Under the pieces are notes generated by a model that did not search any database, was not told where the DNA came from, and saw only the letters and a program-made list of their open reading frames with translations. From positions 202,001-266,000 of the forward strand of contig JAYKKM010000003.1 of the NCBI GenBank assembly GCA_035772405.1: a stretch of DNA of 64,000 nucleotides. Reading direction: 5' to 3'. Source of the stretch: Chrysogorgia sp. JL179-B06 (Eukaryota; Cnidaria; Anthozoa; Scleralcyonacea; Chrysogorgiidae). Shown piece after piece: positions 14,901 to 28,965 of this stretch (its first letter is position 1; each line of letters opens with the position of its first letter). The position numbers were made by a program, and so were the translations under genes.

Positions 14901-17900
14901 GAACCAAACCAAACCAAACCAAACTAAACTAAACTAGACAGTGCAAAGTTTTATAGAATTATGTATCGTATTAAATAAAATAGTAGCATAATGCATGAGA
15001 CGAGTTTAATGCCAAGGATTTTAGATTGCTTGCTTATAAAGCTACAGTATTATTAATAGTTAATATGCTGTTTGTCCGAAAAGCAATTCTTCATCTTAAT
15101 TATTTTAATCACAAGGAGTTGATAAAGGTGATAAGTTGGACAGTACATTATGGCAACTATGTGCATGGATAAAATTTCACTGGCTAATTCCCTATGATTA
15201 TTGGGAACAAACACAAAATCCTAATAAGAGAGTTAATTAAATGACGATGAACAATAAACATTATAAAAGTAAATTTTAGTATCCAGACGAGGAAGAAACA
15301 ACAGGAAATAATGCTAGTCTGCAGTTTTGACGACGTTAAGGAAGCGAAGTCCGAAGACCAAGAAATACACGATTGATTTCGTAATAAAAAGTGCCATATA
15401 ATGGACTACTTAATAACCTCAACTGTTCGGTCTTTACAGTAAAATACCAAACCTTGGCCGCTATTGCTCGGCCAATACAACAAGATCTTGTCCAATAGGA
15501 CATAAACTTATTGCCGTGTTAAAAGACACAAACCAAGGCCTTGATAATACTCGCTATCATACGAAAACAGAGTTCAATAATTGTTTTATTATGCATTTAA
15601 TTTGAGTAATCATAGAACAAAATTTATTTTCGAGCGACTTTGACGACCAAGCTATTTATTTATTTATTTATTATGCTTCGCCAACTCTATAGTACATAAT
15701 GAAAGTGGCAGGGTTGCCGCAACAGCGTATACGCCAATTATTGCCGTCTCAGAATTAATCAAATTAAAGTAAAAATTAAATAGTTTTAAGAATGTTCCTG
15801 TTCAAGAGTTGTTAGTTGTTATAGACGCAGCAGCGTTGGATACCAATTAGACTGCGAACATAATTGCATTTTGGGCAAATCGTTTTCCATGTTCGCGGAC
15901 CTTCTTGGTCATAATGGTCCAATGCCCTGATGTAATATTGCAGGAGGTTGCATTTGAAGTTTGATAACGTAAGTTCCTTCAACCGAATTTCGTTCGGGAG
16001 GACATTCCACGTCCTGCATGTTCGTGTGAAGAATGATCGCTGGAAAGTTAGTGTTCTACATTTTCGTGGACGAAATTGTAGAAGATCAGGGGTCGAGCAG
16101 ATTCTAGTTGTCCTCTTTGGTATGTATGGAGTAGGTACGATTTCAGGGTTGATTTTAGCCAGGCCATTCACAGTTTTGAAAAAGAAGATCAAATCGAGGT
16201 ATTCGTGCCAGTATGTTACCGGAAGTAGATTTAGTGATTGCAAGTGACAGACAGGACTCGAACGCGTAACCTTCTGAATGCTAGACAGACGCTCTAACCA
16301 TTGAGCCACTGGAACTCAGATGGCAGAGCAAGGTTAATTACGGTATTTAAACCTGGGACGAGTCTTGCCGTCATCACAAATACTTGTTGAACTACAAGAC
16401 TGACTGGAAATTGACTGTCACAACACGTTCAACAAGTATTTGTGATAACGGCAAGACTCGTCCCAGGTTTAAATACCGTATTTAACCTCCAGTGGCTCAA
16501 TGGTTAGAGCGTCTGTCTAGCATTCAGAAGGTTACGGGTTCGAGTCCTGTCTGGTGCTCAGAGTTTTTCGGAGTATTGAGAACTTAACACGGCTTGCACA
16601 GAAAAACGTTTACAACTTTACAAACATCAAGCTGCAACTACCTAACATAACTAATAGTTAAAGTTATTTGCACTTTGAGGTGCTCCTTTGAATTTTTTTA
16701 CACTTACTTTTTTTCCAGATACAGGATAATATGCTTCGGTTTAGAGATCGACTCAAGTTTCACAAGCATACGATTGCCACGTCCAGAAATTGACGATATC
16801 TGGATTGTATTTGTTCCAGGGTTCGAGTTTATCCAGTAAATATTAGCTCCGCTCCAATCAACAGCAAAGGACGTTGGGTTCCCCAAGGATTTCACGACAG
16901 TGCGAACTGCAGTGCTAGCACCGGATCCAGTTTCTCGTTTTTTACGTCCACTGACTGAAAATAACATAAAAAAAAACACTGGTAAATATGTCATAAATAT
17001 AGATTAATGTATGAACAGTACGGTTTTATATTTTCCTCCGGTGCGTGATCCTATACCAATCTTTCTGATAGTTAACAAGCGGTCTGTATGTAACCTCGAA
17101 GGCTAAATCCACCCGCATAAAATCCACCCGCATATCTCGAACGAGTTCAAATGCGACGAAGAAGGTTGTCACTCTACAACCTCGTACCCAGGGCATTTTG
17201 CCTTCACGGTGGAAGGTCGGCGAAAATGGCCCGGGGATCGGCCGGTCGATTTTATAATCTTATTAGTTTTAAGACAATTAATGCAGCTAGAGTATAATTT
17301 ATTCATCTGAATCCAGGTGTTACGAAATTGGGCAACCTTTTTCTTCGGCCTCGGGCAACGTTTCGTTTGGTAAATAACATATATCGATTCAAAATGAAAT
17401 TCGAGCAATTCATCGATAACGAAACAAGCGGGAGACTGGGATCTAACTAAAGGATGCTGGGATCGTTTGGAGGGACTTGGCCGCCAACACTGATCTCAAA
17501 AATAGGACTGGATTGAGCTTTCTATTGTATCTGATGAGCTGATTTTGAAGCTTGCATATTTGCATAATGTAAATTGACGAGAGATCATTAGAAGCTCCGA
17601 GTTTGCAAGCAAATCAAACTGTGACGCTCGCGAAATAGTGTCTGGCCAATATCGTTTCTTTGTTAACATTAAATGCATAAAATCTTGAACCTAATTTGAC
17701 GTCTCATATTAGGCTTCTCTCACTGGATAATTAGAGCCAATGGCGGCCATTACTAAGGGACCAAAGTCGCAGTAAATCTGTAGGTAGGCCATGAATCGTT
17801 TTACCCAGTAATTTGAAAAATGTCTTCTGGTCCTCTTTATAGTAAAATTATTTTATTTTGTCGATGGTAAGAGCACATAATCCAACAAAAAACCTCGTAG

Positions 17901-20900
17901 GATCCTCAGTTGGTCCCTTAGTAATGGCGGACTTCCGGCTTCATTTTCTGAACAATAGTTGCCCTATCGAGTCTTATTTCGTGATCAGTGGGATCGGCCG
18001 GTCGATTCTATAATATTATTGCAGTTTTAAGACAATTAATTCAGCTAGAGTATAATTTATTCATCTGAATGCAGGTGTTAAGAAATTGGGCAACCTTTTT
18101 CTTCGGTCTCGGGCAACGTTTCGTTTGGTAAATAACATATATCGATTCGAAATAAAATTCGAGCAATTCACCGATAACGAAACGAGCGGGAGACTAAGAA
18201 CGAATTAAAGGATGCTGGGATCGTTTGGAGGGACTTGGCCGCCAACGACCGGGAAAGAAAATCAAACGATTATTTTGATCGAAGATGATATTCCTGAAGC
18301 CAGATTACCACGAGAATCTGTCGAACGATACAGCTGTATCCAATCTGTCGAACGATACAGCTGTATCCAATCTGTCGAACGATACAGCTGTATCCAATCT
18401 GTCGAACGACACAGCTGTATCCAATCTGTCGAACGATACAGCTGTATCCAATCTGTCGAACGATACAGCTGTATCCAATCTGTCGAACAATACAGCTGTA
18501 TCCAATCTGTCGAACGATACAGCTGTATCCAATCTGTCGAACAATGCAGCTGTATCCAATCTGTCGAACGATACAGCTGTATCCAATCTGTCGAACGATA
18601 CAGCTGTATCCAATCTGTCGAACGATACAGCTGTATCCAATCTGTCGAACAATGCAGCTGTATCCAATCTGTCGAACGATACAGCTGTATCCAATCTGTC
18701 GAACGATACAGCTGTATCCAATCTGTCGAACGATACAGCTGTATCCAATCTGTCGAACGATACAGCTGTATCCAATCTGTCGAACGATACAGCTGTATCC
18801 AATCTGTCGAACGATACAGCTGTATCCAATCTGTCGAACGATACAGCTGTATCCAATCTGTCGAACAATGCAGCTGTATCCAATCTGTCGAACGATACAG
18901 CTGTATCCAATCTGTCGAACGATACAGCTGTATCCAATCTGTCGAACGATGCAGCTGCGGTCGTAGTTCATTCCAGTTTGCCGCTCGTTTCGTTATCGGC
19001 AAATTTAACTTACCGTTTGTGGGTGCCATTTTGATAGTTTTGTCTTTGGTGTCCAACCAAAACAGAAACGTAGTATTACGAATGATCAAGAAATCTACGG
19101 CTGCAATTTTCGAAGAACTCGAGATGATACGCCGTCCATTGAATCCAGTAGTGGAGAAACGGTGAATACCACCATTAAAAGAAACGAGAATTGAGGGCGG
19201 TGAATCTAGAGGGAAAAACGAACTGAATTTAAAAATACTCCTCAAGTCTGTAAACTCTAGTCTGCGTCCATAGTCAATCGATATATGGTCTGGAAACTCA
19301 GCTAAAGTCTTTGTTCTATCTTTTTGTTCGTCTTTATGCAATTTTGTGCACGGTCACTGAACCTATTGTATTTTAGTATAATGAAGCAATCATCCAATAG
19401 AATCGTTTGGGTTTAATCGCTCAACCGTGTTGTTTAAATATTAATAAACCTAAAACAAAGGATGTGCATTGAAGTTTGCCGAGTTTCCAGACCATATCTC
19501 GATTGACTATGCTGCGTCACAGTCGTAGGAAATGACTAAAAGGGATGACTCAAAAGGACATTTCTGTTTTTGTTTGGTCTTTATTTTCGGTCAGGTTATG
19601 GTTCAGTGATGGATTTACAGGGGGGTGCCAATTGCCTTGTCAAATATGATTCATATATTAGCTATCATATGATTCATAGGTATTAATAGGTATAAATAAT
19701 TTTTCTGGCGGGCTTCGCCTACCTACCCCCTGCCTCACCACCAGCTCGGCCCCTGGACCCTGCCAGGGGCTGTGTCCCGAACCCTATCGTAGCTCCTTCA
19801 GCGGCGCTCCACGCTGCCTCGGTCACGGCCCACACTGCAGGCCTGATCTCACTTCGCTCGCTCAGCACCCCGCTACCAGATCAAGCTGGATCCATCACTG
19901 TTATGGTTAGGATTGGGTTTAGTTAATGTAGATATTACACATTCACAGCTACATGTTATCAATATAGACTGTCTACATTAACTACAATCCTGGCCAAAAG
20001 TCATTGGGACAGTCGTACTATCCTAACAAATGTTGGTATGAACACGTATTTATACCGGGTATTCCCCCCTCCCCCTTTCAATGTTGGGTACTTCATGCAG
20101 GTAACCTATACAAATTACTATATTTCACATGTATTATTTCTTATACTTGGCACTCAGGGCAAATTTTCGATCGGTTTATAAGACGTAAGTGAAATTGGGC
20201 AATGGTGCATGCTGGATGAATGGGGGTGGCTTTTGGGAAGTACTTTCCCTCATTGCTAAAATTAAGCATTGTAATAACACTTGCACCCTAATTGCATGGT
20301 GCTGAAGATGGTGGACACCTATACGAGCCATATACGATACGAGAAATTAGTTTTTGGTAAAAAAATACCAGCAAAATTACAACATTGAAGGGGGGGGGGT
20401 CTTGCCCAATTGTTATATTTTGGTATACGTGTCCTAAAACTTTTGGCCATGATTGTAGGTGGAAACTGGGTTGGTTCATCTGCGCTAGCGTTGCGTTATA
20501 TCTATAGATTTTTAGCTTCGAAATGAGTTGTGTGGCGAAACAATCGCATTTACGTCTCACGGAAGTGATTTGACGTAATTTTTGATAATTTGCTAACCCT
20601 AACCTTGATCCTAACCCTAACACCCCGCCTCACGAGTTTCTTAACCCTAACCCCTGGCCGTGTTTACGCAATCGGAAAGCCCCACCCTCAAGCTCCCTTA
20701 ATCGAAGTGCTAAATTAGTAGACTCATAAAAGAGACTAAGCATGTGGGATTAGCGCTAGTTGTGTTTCCATGTTACCAATGTAGGTTGTCTATATTAACT
20801 AGGTAAGACTAAGTTCGATGAACTCAAGTGTAAACACCGTCGAAGAAGAGATTTTATACCCGAATGCACTTTGACTCTGCCCGTGATGCATCGCGCCAAT

Positions 20901-23900
20901 TGGAATTCGAATGTCAAGTGACGTCAAATCAAGTCGTATTAGAAATAATATGATCTGGTTTGTCGTCAGTAGATGTTGTATTAGTCGAGATTAGTTTTAG
21001 TGAGTTCTGTTAAAGTGCCCATAACCTCAAAATGTTTTATTGTCTTGTTTGGAAGAACTTTTAAAATGATAAAGTAACTTATTTTGAAGATTTTCGTTTC
21101 TTTGCTTTCTTTTTGAGATATATCAGTATGTCTGGAATTTCGTCACACATGCATAATGACTTATTGGAGAAATGTGTATATGACTTTCATTCTCGAACGA
21201 AATCCTTTAAAATCATGGGAGAAACCCACACACGTGTTATTCACACTTTAGTGTTTTTATTTCATGAACGCAAAGATATATAACATTCTCTGATAACTCA
21301 TTATGCATGTGTGACGAAATTCCAGACATTTGCATATCAAACAAACTGATATATCTCAAAAAGAAAGCGAAGAAGTGAAAATCTTCAAAAGAAGTTGCTT
21401 TATCATTTTAAAAGTTTTTCCAAATTAGACAATAAAAATTTTTGAGGTTAGGGGCACTTCTAGAAATACCAAATGGTTTCCGTGTTTGGATTCTGTTATC
21501 CAAACACGCGGGAAGTTGCGAGACTGGAGAAAAGCGTACAAAAACACCAGCCGCTAGGCGAGTGTTTTTTAGCTTTTCGAAAGTCGAGCAACTTCCAAAG
21601 TGTCTGGATCACAGTATCAAAACACGGAAAACTATTAGGTATTTATTTTATAAAATAGTACAAGAGAACGAGCAGCAAAACTTAAGGAAATTTTTGGCGG
21701 GAAATTTCCGTGTTTGGATGGCTTGGTCCAAATCACAGCCTGCGTAGCATACATGTTATTTTTATCATTTATAGACCCGGAGCGATGGGAATTCGACGAA
21801 ATATTACCCTGAGGGATGATATATCCCGAGGGGTAATATTTCGATGAATTCCCCGAGCGGAGGGTCTATAAATTATATATTATACCGAAACAATCTTGAA
21901 TGCTGTCTTGAAACGTCTTGTTGTTCCTCCATTGTTTACAGGCTCGTCTTGGTTTACGCGCGTGTTATTTGGTTTTCGCGCGTGGTATTTGGTTTCGCGC
22001 GTGATACTCGAGTCGAATACCCCTCTACAGAGGGGAATTCAAGTTTAAATTGACTGGTCACGTGGTACAAATCTAGCTCTTTGATTGGACAATTTATAGT
22101 TGAGGTATAATATTTTTATATTTTTTCATGGGACCTAGAAGAACAAACATAATTCAGGCAAACATGGTATTATAATAATAATTACCTTTAATCCTGCAAA
22201 TAGTTCCACGAGCAGTGTGACTTACACGGTAGCCTTCAAAACAGGAACACTTGTAGCTGCCTTTGTGGTTCTCGCAGTTTTGACTACATTTTCCAAATAT
22301 TAAACATTCGTTTACGTCTTCACAAAAGTGCGGATTCGTGCCGCTGACCCGGAAACCAGAAGTACAGCTGCAGTAGTAACCAGGTCCCGGTTTCACATTG
22401 CTACAATTCTGTTGACAAACGCCAAGTTTTGGAATGGTACACGAGCCAGCTAGGTGAAATTAACCACAATAAGTTACCAACCCTGGTTAATTATGCAGCA
22501 ACCGTAGTACGGTTGAGGGTCTGCGTCTAGCGGCATCATGGGAAGGTTATACTTGCGAGTGGGCTTGACGCCTAGAGTCGGTTGCTCAAAACCTGGATAG
22601 CTTATCCAGTGAATATATTTTCTATCCACTAAATGCCCATCTGAGAAAAATAGCGAGTGAATACTATTATCCATCTTTATTTAAGAAATAAAAAAACGTG
22701 TCGTGTGTGATTATCGAGTTATAATGGCACGAGAGATGCGTGTATATTCATTATGAACCATAGCTGACATAATACTGACTAAGTTAATTATTTAAATCAT
22801 ACACAATTGGTTTCTTACGCAGCTAGCTGTTGGTGACAAGTCAGTTCTTTCTTAGTGACCAATTGTACTTCCCCTGCACTGTTCTGTTCAGTACAGGTAC
22901 TGCACCCAAAAATTAAACACTTTGGGCTATTTAGTTATTTAGTTTGATGTCTTATGAAACAATGAAATTCAGCCAACACAAGCTTGATAGTTTAAAGGCT
23001 CTCTGAGATAGTGTCAACAGAAAATGCATTCAGATTGGCAAATTAATCGTTAATCTATTTTCAAGTAAAATTACTAAGCACTACGCTGAAGGCTTCAAAT
23101 AGTAAGCGGGCGAGGGGTTGTTGCGTAAACGTATTTCTAGTTTATAAACATATTTATAAAATAACATGTACACAACAAGCAATTTGATTGGTCAATACCC
23201 GTGCAGGATGAGAGTATCCTGCACGGGAATTTACAGCAATTTTTAAGTGGCGTTTTCCACTTCATTCCGTTTATCGTTAGTTAAAACAAAACTCTCAAAA
23301 AAACAACAGAATATAGTTTTTGTATTGTGAGAAAACTATCACCGAGAAAACTGATAGTCTGATCCATTTTGTGTTCAATAGCGAAGCCGAAGTTAAACAA
23401 AACAACGAGGTTTGAAAAGGGCATGTTTTGAAAGCAACGAACTCGCGAGAATATACTGTTTAAATACCTTCTATTTTCTTGCCTGATAAACTCACTGGGA
23501 AAAGAACAATATTTATCTATACGAAGTAAAATACCCAACAGCTCTCGACTTAAAATCCAAAATCTTCCAGTGAAATTATGAAAAAGACAGCGAAGACCTT
23601 TCCAGAGCGACAGTTGCTGCCCATTAAATATCTGTCTGTTCGCTTTGAAACAACAAGCCAAACCCTGAAAAGGCTGATTCCAGTAATGAGTAAGCTTTTG
23701 CATAAAAGTATTTTTGATATTCGAAGTCGAGTTTTTTATAAATATTCTTCTTTAATTGTTGTCGGATTTGTCGGCAAAACAAATTTCAGCTTTCCGGCCT
23801 GCTCGTCTGCTGTTGGAGACGAATTATGATTGGTAGTTGATCATTCTTGGGAGAATTTGTATTCTCATCATATTATTTTAGGATATTATTTTGGTTTTCC

Positions 23901-26900
23901 GTGCAGGATACTGTGATCCAAACACGTGGGATGTTCCGAGACTTTCGAATAGCGTAAAAAACCCTCCTCGGGGTGTGTCTGGCTTAAAGCCTCCATTCTC
24001 GGCATTTATCCTATACTTATTTATTTATTCCGTACTACTTACCGCATTTTGTTTCGTCTGATCCATCACCACAATCATTCCTTTGATCACAACGTTGCGC
24101 CATAGGCACACACTTAATCCCGTCAAGACACTTGAACTCAGTTTCGTTACAGGACCTTCGTTTCACGCAGCTGCTCGGTTCATCAGATTTATCAGGACAA
24201 TCCACGACACCATCACACACTTTGAACAACGGGATACATGCAGAAATATTTTCGCAACGGAACTGATTTAGGAAACAGCGATGTTTATCTACAAGAGATT
24301 TGGCAAAAATAGACAGAGTGAGAGGGTATAGGGTGAGCGAGTGGTGTAGGGTTAGTAAGAGGGTATAGGGTGAGTGAGTGGTATAGGGTGAGTGAGTGGT
24401 ATAGTTAATGTGTGAAGTTGATCGTCCAGGTTATTGTAGTCTTGCAGAGAAAGACTATTTAGTTTATTTTATTAGATTTATCACTCCTTGGTGAACGGAA
24501 TACCCCAACAGGCTAGAAGCCCAACTGATTGGGGTTCCGAGGGCCTACGATTTAAGGTCGTTATCCGAGAAGACCCGAAAATCTTACCATTTGCTGATAT
24601 TATTGCAAAGGCAGCACCTTCTCAATTATTTTTAAGACCTTGAGTGGAGGTCCGACCGTGGATATGAACCTGTGTCTCCCAGCACATAGACATGTGTGGT
24701 GACTACTCGACCACAACAGTGACTGACGTTTCGACGGCCTCAGCGGCAGTCATCTTCAGAGTCAATACTAATAGTCAATACTAATTTGACTCTGAAGATG
24801 ACCGCTTATGTCGCTAGTGAAAACCACGCTTTAATATTTTGTTTAACTATTTTGGTGCTACTTCGTGTGACATTACCGAATATTTGCCTGTAGTTTCGTT
24901 GAACTATAAATTAATGTATTAAATAATACAGTCGAACCTCTATTAAACGGCCACCCTCGGGGAATGGCTTTGTGGCCGCTTAATAGAGGTGACCGCTTAA
25001 TCTAAATAATTGATAACAGTAACAAGTATATAGACTTTGAAAAATCTAATTCACATCCGAATGAAATGATCGAGGATTTTCAAGTCATTGGACATGTTCC
25101 CAAACTAATGGCAATCTACGGACAATGTTTTTGAATTTGACCACCTGTAAACTTGAGTGAGGTTTCAAGTGACACCTTGTGTTCTATAGTCTCTAATTTA
25201 GCTCAAGTTTTAGTTTTGCATTTCTTGCGGTAAAAATTGTGCCTAAATTAGGCTGGCCGTTTAATAAAGGTAACTGGGACCGCTCATAGGTCGCTTAAAC
25301 AAGGTGGCCGTTTAATAGAGGGATAATCTACAGTAAATGATAGGGCCGCGGGAATATTTTTGGGACTTTGACACGTGGCCGTTTAACAGAGGGTGGCCAC
25401 TTAATAGAGGTTCGACTGTACTTCCCAGTTGTCAGGCAATGTATCTTACTATTGTACTTTTACTTTTACTTCAAGTATTTTTAAAAAGTAATTTTACTTT
25501 CTACTCACGTACTTTTTCCCTAGTACTTTTATTTTTACTCAAAGTGTCTAGAAGTGAAAAATTCGCTAGCATTTGTTTTGCTTTAACGGACAAAGTAGCA
25601 CGGCAGGAGCGTTCACTGAAAATTTCAAATGAATCTGCTGCATAGTCTTCGAGCTATCAACTCTCAAAGTTTGTCCATTGGCATAGTTTCACATTACAAA
25701 ATAGGGAAAGACTGGGATTGAATATATGTGGTTCACAAAAAACATTTAGCCATGCCAAACTTTGAGAGTTGATAACTCGAAGACTATGCAGCAGATTCAT
25801 TTGAAATTTTCAGTGTACGCTCTTGCCGTGCTACTTTGTCCGTTAAAGCAAAAAAAATGCTAGCGAATTTTTCACTTCATAGACACTTTAAGTACAAAAT
25901 AAAAGTAATTCAGTCAACACTTCAAGGTCTACTGGCTCGACACCAGATTGAAATATTGAATGGCATTTCTGTTGTCGACTACACTGGAGATAACTTACCA
26001 CACATGACTTTGTTTTCGTCAGAACCATCGCCACAGTCATCCCGTCCGTCGCATTTCACATTTTCATAAACACACAACGTATTATTGCACTCAAATTGAC
26101 CACGGGAACAGCGGCTACCATTTCGAAGTGGACAACCTGGTTGGAAAACAAACGGCATGTCACAAACATTTTCGATTTTGAGCAAAATTTATGGAATCAA
26201 AGATACGATTTAATTGTTAGTGATTTTGATAACTAGGGTTACATAGAGCGAAAATGTTAAAAAGAAGATTCTGCTTATCGAAGCTCGTCTGCCATTTGCT
26301 GATCTTTTAATATATACAACAACGATTTTCAAATTATCCAGTTACCGGTTTGATGAGATCATTGATGAGATCACTCAAGTCTAAGTCATCTGCCAAATGA
26401 TAATTTCTAGAGATAATTTCTAGAGATTGTGCCGATTGGATAAAAAGGTCGGAAAACGACCAATCAATTTAAATGAACTCTGAAAATTATTTTATATGTA
26501 ACTCATTGTAAAATAGGACGCCATTTTCTAACGACCATATGTATTCGAACGGAGGCCATTTTGTCGTTAAATTCTGATAAAGGTCAAGGGTTAATATTAG
26601 GGTGATCTTTTGCGAAGAACCCGCGAAAACCTTATTTTAGTATACTTTCTAGCGATCACCTTCTCGTAATGGGGGTTGGTGCCGTGACGAAATAGTTTTA
26701 AACGTTTCGAGCGAAGGCCCTGCGATGCAACGTTTCACGCTCTGACGAAGGACCTGCGCTCGAAACCAACCTTTTAGAAACTTCGAACTTCTACCGATAG
26801 CTTCAAACCATTTCGCTTTTCTACCGAGTTACCCTCAACGTACCCATCTCGTCCGAGCTATCCTTGCAATCCACTGCGCCATCGCAACGCCACTCCTTCT

Positions 26901-27094
26901 CAATACAATACTTATCCCGACACTGATACTGCTCTTTTCCGCAACTTTTAATTTTGCAGTTTTCTTCGTCGGAGCCGTCGTTGCAATCTTTTTGTCCATT
27001 GCAAATCCACTCTTTATCGATACACCGCTTGCTCGTCTCACACCTTTAATGAAGAGAAAGTTCTTTTGAATATTGTTCACATTATTAGGTCTTA

Positions 27095-27137
<43 letters not shown>

Positions 27138-28928
27138 GTTAGGCGCTATGGAAAAGCGAGTGAACTCAATGTGCAAGACAGCCTTTTTTCACCTACGAAA
27201 TTTATCAACTATATCAGAAGATTTCTCTCGTACAAAGACTGTGAAATTTTAGTACATGCCTTTATAATCTCCAGACTTGATTCTTGCAATTCCTTGTTAT
27301 CTGGCTGACCACAAAACCTTGTTCAAAAGCTACAATATGTGCAAAATGCTGCGCCACGTCTTCTTACGTATTCCAAGAAATTCGAACATATTACACCTAT
27401 TCTGATGGAATTACATTGGCTACCTGTCGCCGCTAGAATAGAATTTAAGATATTAATACTTACCTTCAGAGCCTATCATGGTATTGGACCTAGGTATTTA
27501 ACTGACATAGTGACTAAATATTCTCCTAGCAGGATGCTACGTTTCGGCAAACAAAGAACTTCTAGTTGTCCCTAAATATAACCTTAAAACATATGGAAAG
27601 CGAGCTTTTTCGATAATTGCACCTATATTATGGAACAACCTGCCTGATGATATAAGAACTGTAAAGTCCTTAAGTAATTTTAAAACTAATGTCAACTTTT
27701 TAAGCGTTCTTTCTTGAATTTATAATTAAACTATTTGTAATTATACATTAGTTTCTAGTAGAAATAAGTTGTATATGTAATATGTTTTTAATACTAGTTA
27801 TTGGAATTCTATTTATTTGTAGCATTGTAAAGAGCTATTGTTTTTTAGTAGAAATGGCGCTATATAAAAATAAATTATTGTTATTATTAACAAAAAGGTG
27901 GTTCAATTTTCGATGTTTTTCCGCCCGTCAGGAGTTAAAGGTCTTTTATTTAAAAGTAATTTATTTTTTCCACTTTATAATAGATCCCAGAAAATCCCCT
28001 ACAGTTGTACTTAGGACGTTTAAGACAACAGCCAAGGTTCGTCATGCTATACGACGTCGTCTTCCCACGTACCTGAAGTTAGGCGAGTTGCATTTTGGGT
28101 TGGTGCAGTTCTCTTCATCGCTCCCATCACGACAATCGCTATCATGATCACAACGCCACTCTTTCGGAATACAGCTGCCATCCTTGCATTGAAACTTACT
28201 GGAAGGACAAGTTGATACTGCAATATGCACAAAACATAAGAGAAAACAATTTTCAGTGCGCTTAGTATCTGCGCCCATGTTTTTATGAACACACGTGGAA
28301 AATCATCCATTTTATTAACTGTTTTAAAGTGCCTATGACACGAAAAGTTAAGTCTTATTTGAAAGAACACTTCAAATGACATAGTAACATCTTTTGTAGT
28401 TTTTCGTTTCCTTGCTTTGTTCTTGAGATATTTCAGTTTGCATTATATGCAAATGACAATGGTGTCACGTACACGTGCGTAATGACTTATCGGAGAAGTT
28501 TATATATCTGTGCTATTATAAAACCAAATTTAATTTGAATGAAGCATGTGCGTGAGTATTTCCAAAAATATGGAACTTGTACAATTTCATGTGATTTTGT
28601 GTGATAATAACAAAGATATATAACCTTCCCCGATAAGTCATTATGCACGTGTACGTCACACCATTGTCATTTGCATATAATGCAAACTGAAATATCTCTA
28701 GAACAAAGCAAGGAAACGAAAAACTACAAAAGATGTTACTCTGTCATTTTAAGTGTTCTTTCAAATAAGACAAACTTAATTTTCGTGTCATAGGAACTTT
28801 AACTGTTTTTGTGTATATATATATATATATATATATAGACCAGTTTTGAGGTAAGCGAAAATATAATATATTTGCTCTAACTATATGTTGTTGAGCACTC
28901 TTTGCATTTCGTAGACCAAAACCTACAC

Positions 28929-28965
<37 letters not shown>

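Noticed and set aside
9505..14937. CRISPR-like or telomere-like array
   Set aside because: Units are adjacent with no spacers, the motif is not a known telomere repeat, and the setting is an animal intron. It is a satellite.
16493..16562. Functional tRNA gene
   Set aside because: A- and B-boxes are good, but the acceptor stem pairs poorly, and the same sequence recurs inside a SINE-like element with a target duplication.
18212..19341. Six-frame-open region with SVERYSCIQ or NLSNDTAVS repeats, like a repeat protein
   Set aside because: A 27-bp tandem repeat keeps frames open on both strands. The only coding part is LRP exon 19 at 19014-19205.
22474..22674. 66-codon frame between exons 17 and 18 as an extra LRP exon
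   Set aside because: Exon 17 joins exon 18 in phase directly. The frame has no EGF, LA or YWTD pattern and a weak donor.
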